Assembly (NCBI RefSeq): GCF_020329435.1
Contig: NZ_JAGKJK010000005.1
Span: 281,501-345,500, forward strand
Reading direction: 5' to 3'
From: Bradyrhizobium hereditatis
GTDB taxonomy: Bacteria; Pseudomonadota; Alphaproteobacteria; Rhizobiales; Xanthobacteraceae
Length of the DNA: 64,000 nucleotides
The position numbers and the translations under genes were made by a program. Of this stretch, positions 1 through 7,953 are shown piece after piece. A model generated the notes under the pieces. The model was not told the DNA's origin, ran no database searches, and saw only the letters and a list, made by a program, of their open reading frames with translations. Positions within the stretch are counted from its first letter, which is position 1. The number at the start of each line of letters is the position of its first letter.

Positions 1-449
1 GCGAGCGCGCGATGGCGCAACTGCGTCCGCATGACATCGCGCTCGACTGGCGCGCCGTCACCCCGCAGGGCGTGCCGGTTCATCCGGAGCTGCGGCCATG
101 GCACGTCATCCAGATCGTGCGACTGTTGGATGAAGCCGTCACCAATGCAGTGAAGCATGCCGGGGCGCGGCGCGTGACGGTGAGGATAGAGACGCTGGCG
201 GGCCATGACGGCCTGGAGCGCGGCTGCATCACCGTCGAGGACGACGGCAAGGGCTTTGAGATCACGCCTGACGGCGGCGCCGCAGGTGCAGCGAAAGCGG
301 CGCGCGGCCTGCGCAACATGCGAAGCCGCGCTGCGCGCTGTGGCGCGGAGCTGGAATTGAGCTCCTGCGCCCAAGGGACCGATCGAGGCACGCGCGTGAA
401 GCTGACATTGCCTCACCGTTTCCCCGACAGCGACGGCGTTGCGGGCTAA
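1..449 (+). CDS. Sensor histidine kinase, C-terminal part (truncated by window edge)
   Basis: Only the ATP-binding end of a two-component sensor kinase is present; the frame is open to base 3, so the true start lies upstream. The visible HATPase_c domain has an N box (DEAVTNAVKHAGA), a G1 box (VEDDGKGF) and a G2-like GLRNMRSRAARCG stretch followed by GTRVKLTLP. The GLRNMRSRA pattern is typical of NarX/DegS-type (HisKA_3) kinases. These autophosphorylate a histidine and pass the phosphate to a LuxR-type response regulator. The sensor domain, phosphorylated histidine and partner are all outside the window, so the signal cannot be named. Confidence 0.85.
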   Translation, partial: ERAMAQLRPHDIALDWRAVTPQGVPVHPELRPWHVIQIVRLLDEAVTNAVKHAGARRVTVRIETLAGHDGLERGCITVEDDGKGFEITPDGGAAGAAKAARGLRNMRSRAARCGAELELSSCAQGTDRGTRVKLTLPHRFPDSDGVAG

Positions 450-463
450 GATCAAAGTGATCC

Positions 464-568
464 GTCACCCTGAGGTGGCCGTGCGCAGCGCGGCCCTCGA
501 AGGGCGACGGCCACCAGCCGGGCCGCGCATCCTTCGAGGCTCGCTTCGCTCGCACCTCAGGATGACGG
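464..568. repeat. Palindromic dispersed repeat (REP-like)
   Basis: The stretch opens with GTCACCCTGAGGTG and closes with CACCTCAGGATGACG, an imperfect inverted repeat. Internal parts (CCTCGAAGG and CCTTCGAGG) also pair. This matches the general form of short intergenic palindromic elements common in Bradyrhizobium and relatives. It lies between the kinase stop and a converging small gene and carries no plausible ORF. Confidence 0.6.
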
Positions 569-609
569 GGAGAGTGCGAGCGTGCTGCTTCTACCGAAAA
601 GCATCATAA

Positions 610-900
610 TCAACGACGACCGACGCGGTTGACCGGACCGCCGCGATTCCAGGGGGTGCCGGGACGAACACCGACGCCCGGGGCACCGACGCCAACACGG
701 GCAACGCCGACCGCCGGCGTCACCACCGCAGCCCTCACGACCGGCGTCGGCCGCATCACACAGCCCTTCGGCACGCCGACTGTCTTGCAATACACCACCG
801 CTGCCTGGGCCGAACCCACGCCGCCCAGCGCGAACGACGCAAGGACCGAAACCGCCGCAAGCGTCAGACTAGCACTCAGCCAACCTGTCTTCCTCAACAT
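610..900 (-). CDS. Small secreted protein, Val/Gly/Pro-rich, unknown function
   Basis: 96 residues. A Sec signal peptide is clear: basic MLRKTG start, hydrophobic core, and AQA-AV cleavage near residue 33. The mature part is low complexity (VGVARVGVGAPGVGVRPG), with two cysteines (YCKTVGVPKGCV) that could form a disulfide. A GGGAGAG Shine-Dalgarno precedes the ATG. It is likely periplasmic or extracellular. No family is recognised. Confidence 0.7.
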   Translation of the reverse strand: MLRKTGWLSASLTLAAVSVLASFALGGVGSAQAAVVYCKTVGVPKGCVMRPTPVVRAAVVTPAVGVARVGVGAPGVGVRPGTPWNRGGPVNRVGRR

Positions 901-1140
901 GTGTCATCTCTCCCGAATTGGGCGTGCAGCTCTTTGCGATGTGCCGATCGGTCACCGCAGCCGACGCGAGATGTACATGGGCCAACGCAGGGCGCGGCAA
1001 CATCCCATGAAAATGGTGTGGGTGTGCGCAGGACGTTTCAGCGCACTTTCCGAGGCCCATGAACATGGCATGGACCGAAAGCGCAACCTGGACGAGCTTC
1101 CGCGCGCTTTCAACCCTCCATTCTTGTCGAAAGGCTCATC

Positions 1141-1374
1141 ATGATGAAATCGATCCCCGCCGCTGCCGCGCTGATCTTCTCGCTCGCCGCCGGCTCGCTG
1201 GCTCAGGCGCAATCCGGACCCACCCCGCAGGAGCAGATGGCCTGCCGTTCGGATGCCGGAAAATTCTGCGCCGAGCATATCGGCAAGCCGCCGCAGATGA
1301 ACGCCTGCCTGCGCGCCAACAAGGCGCAGTTGTCGGAAGGCTGCCGCAAGGTGGTGGAATCGCGCGGCGGTTAA
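1141..1374 (+). CDS. Small secreted cysteine-containing protein
   Basis: 77 residues with a signal peptide ending at AQA (about residue 23). The mature part has four cysteines spaced as MAC, KFC, NAC and EGC in the pattern C-(x7)-C-(x13)-C-(x10)-C. This resembles the cysteine-rich repeat of small periplasmic alphaproteobacterial proteins. Two adjacent ATG codons (1141 and 1144) are possible starts. Function unknown; likely disulfide-bonded in the periplasm. Confidence 0.75.
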   Translation: MMKSIPAAAALIFSLAAGSLAQAQSGPTPQEQMACRSDAGKFCAEHIGKPPQMNACLRANKAQLSEGCRKVVESRGG

Positions 1375-1454
1375 ACGGCTGATCTAACAAAGGCCGCCGC
1401 CAATTTTCGCTGGACAGACGCGACGCGCCTACCCGACGATCACGCCGCCCATAC

Positions 1455-1486
1455 AAAAGGAGCGCGATGACCTTCCATCGCGCTCC
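1455..1486 (-). terminator. Rho-independent terminator for the 1511-2266 gene
   Basis: A perfect 11-bp stem (GGAGCGCGATG / CATCGCGCTCC) with a 6-base loop is followed, reading the minus strand, by TTTT. It sits about 25 bp past the stop of the upstream minus-strand gene. Confidence 0.8.
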
Positions 1487-1510
1487 GACATTTGCGATCG
1501 CTGCAAAGAA

Positions 1511-2266
1511 TCAATCATCCGGATCGAACAACCTGATCCGCGGCATTTCGCTTCTCATCGGTTCGGCGAACATGTCCCTTCTGGCGGGCTCGCCAAAGAA
1601 GCCTCTTGGCTCGCCTTCCTCGCGGATCCTGATCCGCCGCGGCTCCGTCGCTTCCCGGATCCTGTCCTCGACCACATCAAGCTCCGGCTCGCGCGGCTGT
1701 TTCCATCGACGCTTGTCGGCCCATTGCTGCCTATCGGTCCATTGCTGACGGCGTTCAGCGCGCCGCTTTTCGACCGCCGCACGCTTAATGTCGCCGTCAC
1801 TGGCTTTGGCGTAGGACTCCCGAGCCGTAGCGGACTTTTGGTCGGCCTGTTCAGCGGACTTCGCAGCTGGTGACGGTGACGGCGCGGGCTGCGCGGTCGC
1901 TACGTTGCTGGCGGTCTTTTCTTCGGCAGGTGGCGTGTTGGCAGCGGGTGCGGCCGCCTGCGTTTGCTGTTGCGGCGGCTGCGTTTGAGGCTGCGCTTGC
2001 GACGGCTGAGTTGGCTGCTGCTGTGCTTGCTGCTGCTCTTGTGGCGGAGGTGAATTCGCAGCCGCCGGCGCTGCGGCATAAGGTACCGGCTCCGCGGGTG
2101 CGGTGGAGACAGGAATCGGTTCCGCCGACATCCTGCGTTCCAGCTTGGAGACGGTCTGCACAGGTGGGCTGACGATGTTCGCAGCCAGATAGCCACCGCC
2201 CAGACCGGCGCCGACCGCTATGACTACAGTTCCCACCCCTGCAAAATAAGCAGTTGATGTCCGCAT
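1511..2266 (-). CDS. Membrane-anchored Pro/Gln/Ala-rich protein, unknown
   Basis: 251 residues. One N-terminal membrane segment (about residues 8-30, with AGLGGGYLAA) would leave the rest in the periplasm. Residues 55-130 are low complexity, rich in Pro, Gln and Ala. The C-terminal half is charged, with Arg/Glu/Trp patterns (RRQQWTDRQQW) and ends in LFDPDD. A GAGGGAG Shine-Dalgarno lies 7 bp before the ATG. The composition suggests an envelope-spanning or linker protein, but no domain is recognised. Confidence 0.7.
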   Translation of the reverse strand: MRTSTAYFAGVGTVVIAVGAGLGGGYLAANIVSPPVQTVSKLERRMSAEPIPVSTAPAEPVPYAAAPAAANSPPPQEQQQAQQQPTQPSQAQPQTQPPQQQTQAAAPAANTPPAEEKTASNVATAQPAPSPSPAAKSAEQADQKSATARESYAKASDGDIKRAAVEKRRAERRQQWTDRQQWADKRRWKQPREPELDVVEDRIREATEPRRIRIREEGEPRGFFGEPARRDMFAEPMRSEMPRIRLFDPDD

Positions 2267-2371
2267 GCTTCGGCTCCCTCATCCTCGCGGGCAACGCGTG
2301 GAAGGGACCGATGTTCCGGCAAGTGTGGGACAGTCGGAAACCAGCGGCGCTGCAATCGCAGCGCTCACTGA

Positions 2372-3061
2372 TCAGATCATCGCCGCGACTTTATCCAGCC
2401 CGATGATGCGGGCGAGCGAGCGGACTTCGTTCTTCTGATCTTCGCGCAACTGGAACAGCAGCGGCATCGCCGCCGATTTCAACTGCTGCACTTCCGCGGA
2501 TTCGGGATCGATCGGCACGCCCGTCGCATTCGGATTAGCCTGGCGGCCTGCATGAATCTTGCGAGCGACAGCGCGCAGCGCGGTCTCCACCGGCGGCCAG
2601 TAAGATTCCTGCGACGCTGACAGTTTCAGGCGATCCTTGATGCCAGCAATCTGGGCGTCGCTGAGCAGCGCGTAATTTTTCTGCGGCTGCGGCTTGGCGA
2701 CAGCCTTGGGCTTCGGCTGCGGAGCAACCGGCGCTGCGCTAGCTGCAGGAGGCGCAACCTCCTTCGGCAGCCCGAGATCGGCAGGCGCGGTCGACGCATA
2801 GGCCTGACGCATCGGCTCGCTCAGTGCCGCGGTGGTCTGCGGCGGCTCGTAGGCGGCGGCCGCGTAGCTCACGACGGCGAGCCGGTCCTTCTTGCTTTCC
2901 TTGTTCGATACCGGCGCCTGGACGGCAGCAGGAGCGGCAGCCTGCTGGGTCTGCGCCATGGGTACGCTGTCGCGGCCGAGAATCGCAGCGACGGCAGCGC
3001 CGACCACGAGAAAACAGATCAGCGCGACGATCGTCATGGTTTTGGTCAAAAAGGTCTCCAT
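2372..3061 (-). CDS. Membrane-anchored protein, unknown function
   Basis: 229 residues from the chosen start at 3061 (METFLTK), which has GGCGGGA just upstream; the frame also allows 3103. One N-terminal membrane helix (TIVALICFLVVGAAVAAIL) is followed by an Ala/Pro-rich linker. A C-terminal region (about 130-229) predicts helices and contains LLSDAQIAGIKDRLKLSASQESYWPPVE. That resembles the LTxAQ-type helical repeats of Spy/LTXXQ periplasmic proteins, so an envelope-stress role is possible. The match is by eye only. Confidence 0.7.
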   Translation of the reverse strand: METFLTKTMTIVALICFLVVGAAVAAILGRDSVPMAQTQQAAAPAAVQAPVSNKESKKDRLAVVSYAAAAYEPPQTTAALSEPMRQAYASTAPADLGLPKEVAPPAASAAPVAPQPKPKAVAKPQPQKNYALLSDAQIAGIKDRLKLSASQESYWPPVETALRAVARKIHAGRQANPNATGVPIDPESAEVQQLKSAAMPLLFQLREDQKNEVRSLARIIGLDKVAAMI

Positions 3062-3177
3062 TCCCGCCGATGTTTGGCCCTTTTGCCGAAAACTGGAGGA
3101 CAATTGAGGCTTTACGATGCCAATCGAAGCTGGAATGCCATCGAAAAGATGGAAAAAACGTTCCGAACAGCCCGGAA

Positions 3178-3426
3178 TCAGGCGGCTGCGGCAAGTTCGT
3201 AGGCGTCCTGGATATCCGCAACGATCTCGGAGGCCTCCCAGAGGGCGCCTGAGGCAACCGCCTGCAGGGTGACTGTCCAGTTGCTCTTGCGGCTGCGGGG
3301 GGTTCTAACGACCTCGAATTCAATGCCACGGCACAGCGGGTGCCGATCGAGCGCAAACATCACCCGTCGCGTGATTTCCTCGAGGGTCGCCGGGGTTTTG
3401 GCCGCGAGATACCGATCGAAATCCAT
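3178..3426 (-). CDS. Small conserved-looking hypothetical protein
   Basis: 82 residues, soluble, no signal peptide. It starts MDFDRYLAAKTP and has a mixed alpha/beta pattern with IEFEVVRTPRSRKSNWTVTLQ in the middle. Upstream lies a CtrA-like site shared with the divergent gene at 3575. No family recognised; codon use matches its neighbours, which supports it as a real gene. Confidence 0.65.
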   Translation of the reverse strand: MDFDRYLAAKTPATLEEITRRVMFALDRHPLCRGIEFEVVRTPRSRKSNWTVTLQAVASGALWEASEIVADIQDAYELAAAA

Positions 3427-3502
3427 TTCAGCCCCCTCATTTGCCGGCCGTCCGACCGTGGCGGCGGACCATCCGCTGGGGCTATTGTTGGGGCGAATAT
3501 GG

Positions 3503-3517
3503 TTAACGGCGCGTTAA
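3503..3517. promoter_or_regulatory. Putative CtrA box (TTAA-N7-TTAA) between divergent genes
   Basis: The sequence TTAACGGCGCGTTAA matches the alphaproteobacterial cell-cycle regulator CtrA consensus, with exactly seven bases between half-sites. It lies 86-76 bp upstream of the minus-strand ATG at 3426 and 58 bp before the plus-strand ATG at 3575. Binding is inferred. Confidence 0.5.
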
Positions 3518-3574
3518 GCATCGGACCGGGCGACCCCGGACCCGCGCCAAGGACGGAAGCGGAACGACAGCGGT

Positions 3575-4222
3575 ATGGCTGAAGCGATCTCTAAGACAAC
3601 GGCCGCCGCACCGTCGGTTCGCGCCGCGCTGGTGGCGACGATCGCCATTTCAGCCTTCACGCTGTCGATCGCGACCTTCGAATTGGCGATGGCGGACTGG
3701 CCGTCCGGCTTCGTGCTGCTCGTCATCGTGCCGCTTGTCGCGCTATTGTTCTTCGGCTGCATCGTGTGGTCGGCAACGCTGCTCGTGAAGATCCGAACCA
3801 GCGGCGCCAAATTCGCCCTGCCCTTCCTGACCTGCGCGTTGACGCTCGCCATCCTCGCCTACGCGCCGCTGCACCAGATCGCCCTGCAGCAGAATTTCTA
3901 CTGGCACCGGGAAAGCCGCGAGCGGATCGTGGCGCGGGTCGAAGCCGGCGAACTCAAGCCCGATGTCAGCTACAACCACAACCTGATCGCGCTCGGTGAC
4001 CGCGAGCCCAACGTGTCCGCCGGGGGTAACGACATCGTCGTCGAAGAGGCCGACGAGGGCACCTACGTGCTGTTTTTGACCACGCGCGGGCTGAAGCACT
4101 ATTTCACCGGCTTCCTGCGCGTGCCGCCGGGCGGCGATCCCAAGAAATTTTTCGAATTCGAGCACAAGCCGCCGAGCCAACTCGTCCGCTACGACAAGGA
4201 TTGGTATTTCGTGGCGAATTAG
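3575..4222 (+). CDS. Integral membrane protein with soluble C-terminal domain, unknown
   Basis: 215 residues. Three membrane segments are visible (about 20-42, 47-72, 83-105), followed by a roughly 110-residue hydrophilic domain with WHRESRERIVARVEAGEL and a beta-rich end (GTYVLFLTTRGLKHYF). Its stop overlaps the stop of the converging DMT transporter by two bases (TTAG). The CtrA-like site 58 bp upstream hints at cell-cycle-linked expression. Function unknown. Confidence 0.7.
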   Translation: MAEAISKTTAAAPSVRAALVATIAISAFTLSIATFELAMADWPSGFVLLVIVPLVALLFFGCIVWSATLLVKIRTSGAKFALPFLTCALTLAILAYAPLHQIALQQNFYWHRESRERIVARVEAGELKPDVSYNHNLIALGDREPNVSAGGNDIVVEEADEGTYVLFLTTRGLKHYFTGFLRVPPGGDPKKFFEFEHKPPSQLVRYDKDWYFVAN

Positions 4223-5142
4223 GCCGACGGCTTGGCGCTCATCGCCCCTTGCGGCCATCCGCCCGCGACGGTGCCCACCGCGATCCCGCCGATGATCAGC
4301 GTCATCGCGAGAAAGAGCGACGGCTCGAGCGGTTCGCTCAACAGCAACGTCGCACTGATAATGCCGAGCAGCGGCGTCGCAAGAAGACACAGCGATGTGG
4401 TCACGGCAGGCAGGCTGCGGTTCACCATCGTCATCGCCCAATTGGCGAACGCGGTGCAGATGATGCCGCTAAAGAGCAGAAGGGCGACGAGACGGGTACT
4501 CCACACGATGCGCGGCGGGCCTTCCGTAATCAGCGCGCCGGCCGAGAGCAGCGCGGCCGCCAGCAGTACCTGCCAGAACACGAGCTGGAAGGGCGTCGAG
4601 ATCCATTTATGCGCCCGAACATATACAATGTTGCCGGCCCAGCAGAATGCCGCGAGCAGAATCAGGCTACTGCCGAACAGCGCGTAGCTGTCGCTCCAGT
4701 CCAGCGTTTGCGGATTGAAGATGACGGCGAGGCCGGCCAGGCCGAAGCCGATCCCGGTCGCGCGCCAGCGCGTGATGTGCTCGGACAGAAACATGGCTGC
4801 GCCGATCGCGACCCATAGCGGCGTCGTGTAACCGAGCACGATCGCCCTGCCCGCCGGCACGAATTGCAGCCCGGCCGCGACCAGCGCCGAAAACGCGACC
4901 AGATGCAGGATCGAAGTGCAGAACACGACCGGCAGATCGCCGCGTTTCGGAACGATGAAAGCGCCCTGCGCCCACAACATCGGCGCCAGCGTCGCGGCGG
5001 CGATAACGCAGCGCAGCGCGGTCGCCCACAGCGGGGGCACGTCCTGCACGATTATCTTGGTCACGGGCCAGTTGGTCCCCCACGCCAGCACGACGCCGGC
5101 GAGCAGTACCGCCGCGTTGCGGGTTGAAAGTCCACCGGCCAT
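4219..5142 (-). CDS. DMT-superfamily (EamA) transporter
   Basis: 307 residues from the start at 5142 (MAGGLSTRN); 5175 is also possible. Ten hydrophobic segments fall in two homologous five-helix EamA halves. Family features are the early LAWGTNWPVTK, AGLQFVPAGRAIVLGYTTPLWVAIGA in half one and ALLLFSGIICTAFANWAM in half two. EamA proteins move small metabolites, often as amino-acid or metabolite exporters. It is divergent from a MocR-type regulator, a common pairing that suggests the regulator controls it in response to an amino compound. Substrate unknown. Confidence 0.85.
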   Translation of the reverse strand: MAGGLSTRNAAVLLAGVVLAWGTNWPVTKIIVQDVPPLWATALRCVIAAATLAPMLWAQGAFIVPKRGDLPVVFCTSILHLVAFSALVAAGLQFVPAGRAIVLGYTTPLWVAIGAAMFLSEHITRWRATGIGFGLAGLAVIFNPQTLDWSDSYALFGSSLILLAAFCWAGNIVYVRAHKWISTPFQLVFWQVLLAAALLSAGALITEGPPRIVWSTRLVALLLFSGIICTAFANWAMTMVNRSLPAVTTSLCLLATPLLGIISATLLLSEPLEPSLFLAMTLIIGGIAVGTVAGGWPQGAMSAKPSA

Positions 5143-5189
5143 GCCAAATGCGTCCCATCCTGATGCAATCCACATTGCCTAGCCATCTG

Positions 5190-5236
5190 ACTGGCCCTAA
5201 AGAAAGAACCAGTCCAGACGATTTGATAGAGCCAGT
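5190..5236. promoter_or_regulatory. Candidate MocR operator between DMT transporter and regulator
   Basis: ACTGG (5190-5194) and CCAGT (5209-5213) form an inverted repeat. A further CCAGT at 5232-5236 repeats the second half-site 23 bp on, next to the regulator start. MocR dimers often bind repeated half-sites in divergent promoters, so these are reasonable operator candidates. This is inferred from position and symmetry. Confidence 0.4.
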
Positions 5237-5237
5237 T

Positions 5238-6674
5238 ATGGACGATCTGCTTCCCGGCATGCTGCGCGTGACGCGCGACGGCGGCGAGACGCTGACGCGT
5301 CAGCTCACCGACCAGCTTCGCCACCTCATTACGGAGGGACGTCTCGCGCCCGGCCAGCGCCTGCCGTCGAGCCGCCAGCTTGCGCAATCGCTCGGCCTGT
5401 CGCGCAACACCGCCACGTTTGCGATCGAGCAATTGGCCGCGGAAGGCTATGTCATCCTTTCGGCCGGACGCCGTCCGCTCGTGGCCGAAGGCCTGTCGCT
5501 CGATCGCCGCAAGCTGTCATCGCGAACCAGCGGAAGCGGACGAATAACCGTGTCGGCTTGGGCAAGCAGCCTGCATCGGGCGAATTGGCCGCCTGTTCAT
5601 GACGGACGGCCCCGGCCGTTTCAGCCGGGGCTCGCGGATGAGCGCGAGTTTCCGCACGATGATTGGAGCCGGTGCCTGCGGCGCGCAGCGCGGAACGCGC
5701 CGTTACGGCGCGATCGCCCGATCAACCATCCGCCGCTGCAGGAAGCCTTGCGCAGCCATCTCGTGGCTCATCGCGGGATCAAGGCCGACGCCCACCAGAT
5801 CCTGCTCGTGCCGACGGCCCAAGCCGGGTTGACCCTGGTCGCCCACGCTCTGCTCGAACCGGGTGATCACGCCTGGATCGAAAGCCCGGGTTATGGGGGC
5901 GCCAATGTCGCCTTCCATGCCGCCGGCGCCATCGTCTCCGCCATGCCGCTCGACGCGCAGGGCATGGCTATTGCCGCCCGCAAGGAAACGCCCCGGCTGA
6001 TCTTCGTCACCCCGTCGCACCAATACCCGACCGGGCGGCTGATGCCGATCGGGCGCCGCCTCGAACTGCTCCGCTTTGCCGAAGTCGCGGGCGCTTGCAT
6101 CATCGAGGATGACTATGACGGCGAATTCCACTACGAGGCGCGCCCGGTCGCCGCGCTGCAGGGGCTGGCACCATCGCCGCGCGTGTTCTATCTCGGCACC
6201 TTCTCGAAAGCGACCTATGCGGACATTCGCATTGGCTACATCGTCATGCCGGAAGCGCTGGTCGAGATCTTTGAACTCGCACAACGGCACATGGGAATGC
6301 TGGCGTCGATCACGATGCAGGACGCACTCGCTCATTTCATCAGCGCGGGCGCCTATCTCGGACACATCAGAAGGATGACACGTCTCTACAAGGGGAGGCG
6401 TGACCGCATGCTGCAAGCGCTGGCCACTGAGGCCGGCGACCGGCTCGCAGTCGAGGCCCCGGCCGGTGGCATGCAGCTATTGGCAAGGTGCCGTCCCCAA
6501 ACCAACGACCAGCAACTATCGGCGCGGCTGCTCGAGGCCGGCATCGTCAGCCGGCCGCTATCGCGCATGCTGTATCACAAGACCGGAGAGCGGGGACTGT
6601 TTCTCGGCTTCGCCGCGTGGAACGACAAGGAGATTGACCAGGCCGCGCGTATCCTGGGGCGGATCGTGCGCTAA
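5238..6674 (+). CDS. MocR/PdxR-family regulator (GntR wHTH plus aminotransferase-like domain)
   Basis: 478 residues from MDDLLPGML; the frame is open to 5124 but the shorter start fits the family length. Residues 15-85 are a GntR winged helix (LTRQLTDQLRHLITEGRLAPGQRLPSSR in two parts, LAQSLGLSRNTA). The rest is a fold-type I aminotransferase-like domain with the PLP-binding lysine in GTFSKATYADIRIGY and the IIEDDYDGEF motif. Such proteins sense PLP-amino acid or amine adducts rather than catalyse transamination. It probably represses or activates the divergent EamA transporter and itself. Confidence 0.88.
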   Translation: MDDLLPGMLRVTRDGGETLTRQLTDQLRHLITEGRLAPGQRLPSSRQLAQSLGLSRNTATFAIEQLAAEGYVILSAGRRPLVAEGLSLDRRKLSSRTSGSGRITVSAWASSLHRANWPPVHDGRPRPFQPGLADEREFPHDDWSRCLRRAARNAPLRRDRPINHPPLQEALRSHLVAHRGIKADAHQILLVPTAQAGLTLVAHALLEPGDHAWIESPGYGGANVAFHAAGAIVSAMPLDAQGMAIAARKETPRLIFVTPSHQYPTGRLMPIGRRLELLRFAEVAGACIIEDDYDGEFHYEARPVAALQGLAPSPRVFYLGTFSKATYADIRIGYIVMPEALVEIFELAQRHMGMLASITMQDALAHFISAGAYLGHIRRMTRLYKGRRDRMLQALATEAGDRLAVEAPAGGMQLLARCRPQTNDQQLSARLLEAGIVSRPLSRMLYHKTGERGLFLGFAAWNDKEIDQAARILGRIVR

Positions 6675-6939
6675 GATTCACGATGGCGAATCTGGCTTAC
6701 CGCCGACTCTCTCGGGCGACAAAGTGGACGATGGATCCTGTTAGGGACGGCCATCGGGTGTTTTTGAGTGAAGCGCGACGACGTTGCATGCCAGTCTGAG
6801 GCGGACACAACGCCGCTGCGCTACGATCGTCCCCACAGGCGGGGGTGAGAAGGAGTAGAATGTGGCTCGCCGGCGGTGCCTGGCGTGACCTCCGGCCAAC
6901 GGGGACCGAAATTCGGCTCCAAGAGCGGGGAGGAAGATC

Positions 6940-7917
6940 ATGCTTATCACGAGACGTCACGCGCTCGGCAACAGCGCCTTCGTCCTAACCGGCGTCGTGC
7001 TAGCCCCGCAACTCGCTGAGGCCGAGACCGCTGCGTTCAAGCAGCGGACCCAGAGCCCCGGCCTGTACCGATTAAAGGTCGGCGCTTTTGAAGTCACCGT
7101 GCTCAACGACGGCTTCTTCAGATTGCCCAGTGCAATGCTCGCTACCAACATCGCAGAGGCCGAACTGAAGGAGTTCGTGAAGGCGAACCATCTCGGTACT
7201 GACACCTTCCTCGCACAGATGAACGTAGTTTTGGTGAGCTTCGGCGATCGGCGCGTGCTGATCGACCCCGGACGCGGCGGCTCTCCGCAATCTACGACGG
7301 GCCGTCTCGCGGCCAGCCTCCAAGCCGCCGGTATCGAGCCGGCTAGCATCGACATCGTCGTCTTCACCCACGCCCATCCCGACCATCTGTGGGGTGCGGT
7401 GGATACCAAGGCCGGTACGATGCACTTTCCAAACGCGTGGTATGTCTTGTCGGATATGGAATGGGACTTCTGGAGCGATCCAGAACGCCACGGCTCCTTC
7501 CCGGAACGCTGGCGCGGCATGATCCCAGGCACGCAGGCCGCCTTCAAGCTGATCACCGACCGAACGACGCAAATCAAGCCCGGCGCCGAAATCTTGCCGG
7601 GAATTGCGACGATTGAGAGCCGAGGCCACACGCCCGGGCACATGTCCGTTCTGCTCGATTCAAACGGTGAGCAGGCTTTGGTCATCGGCGATGCCATCAC
7701 GAACCAGCTTATCAGCTTCGCTCACCCCGACTGGAAGCCCAGCTATGACGGCGATATGGACCAGGCTGTACTGGCGCGGCGGCGGCTGCTCGATCAGGCG
7801 ACGACCGACCGTATCCTATTGCTGGCCTATCACTTGCCGTTCCCAGGTGTTGGCAACGTCGCACGCGACGGCTCCGCCTACCGCTGGATACCCGAGCATT
7901 GGCGTTGGGACCTCTAA
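6940..7917 (+). CDS. Metallo-beta-lactamase-fold hydrolase, Tat-exported
   Basis: 325 residues. The N terminus MLITRRHALG followed by a hydrophobic stretch and LAEAE is a twin-arginine signal, so the folded metalloprotein is exported to the periplasm. The zinc motif THAHPDH lies near residue 147, further histidines occur in ESRGHTPGHMSV, and a bridging Asp in VIGDAITNQ. It resembles quorum-quenching or arylsulfatase-like MBL proteins, but the substrate is not evident. The 265 bp upstream hold no other gene. Confidence 0.85.
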   Translation: MLITRRHALGNSAFVLTGVVLAPQLAEAETAAFKQRTQSPGLYRLKVGAFEVTVLNDGFFRLPSAMLATNIAEAELKEFVKANHLGTDTFLAQMNVVLVSFGDRRVLIDPGRGGSPQSTTGRLAASLQAAGIEPASIDIVVFTHAHPDHLWGAVDTKAGTMHFPNAWYVLSDMEWDFWSDPERHGSFPERWRGMIPGTQAAFKLITDRTTQIKPGAEILPGIATIESRGHTPGHMSVLLDSNGEQALVIGDAITNQLISFAHPDWKPSYDGDMDQAVLARRRLLDQATTDRILLLAYHLPFPGVGNVARDGSAYRWIPEHWRWDL

Positions 7918-7953
7918 CGTCGGCAAACCACAAGTTCGGTTTATGAGTACGCC

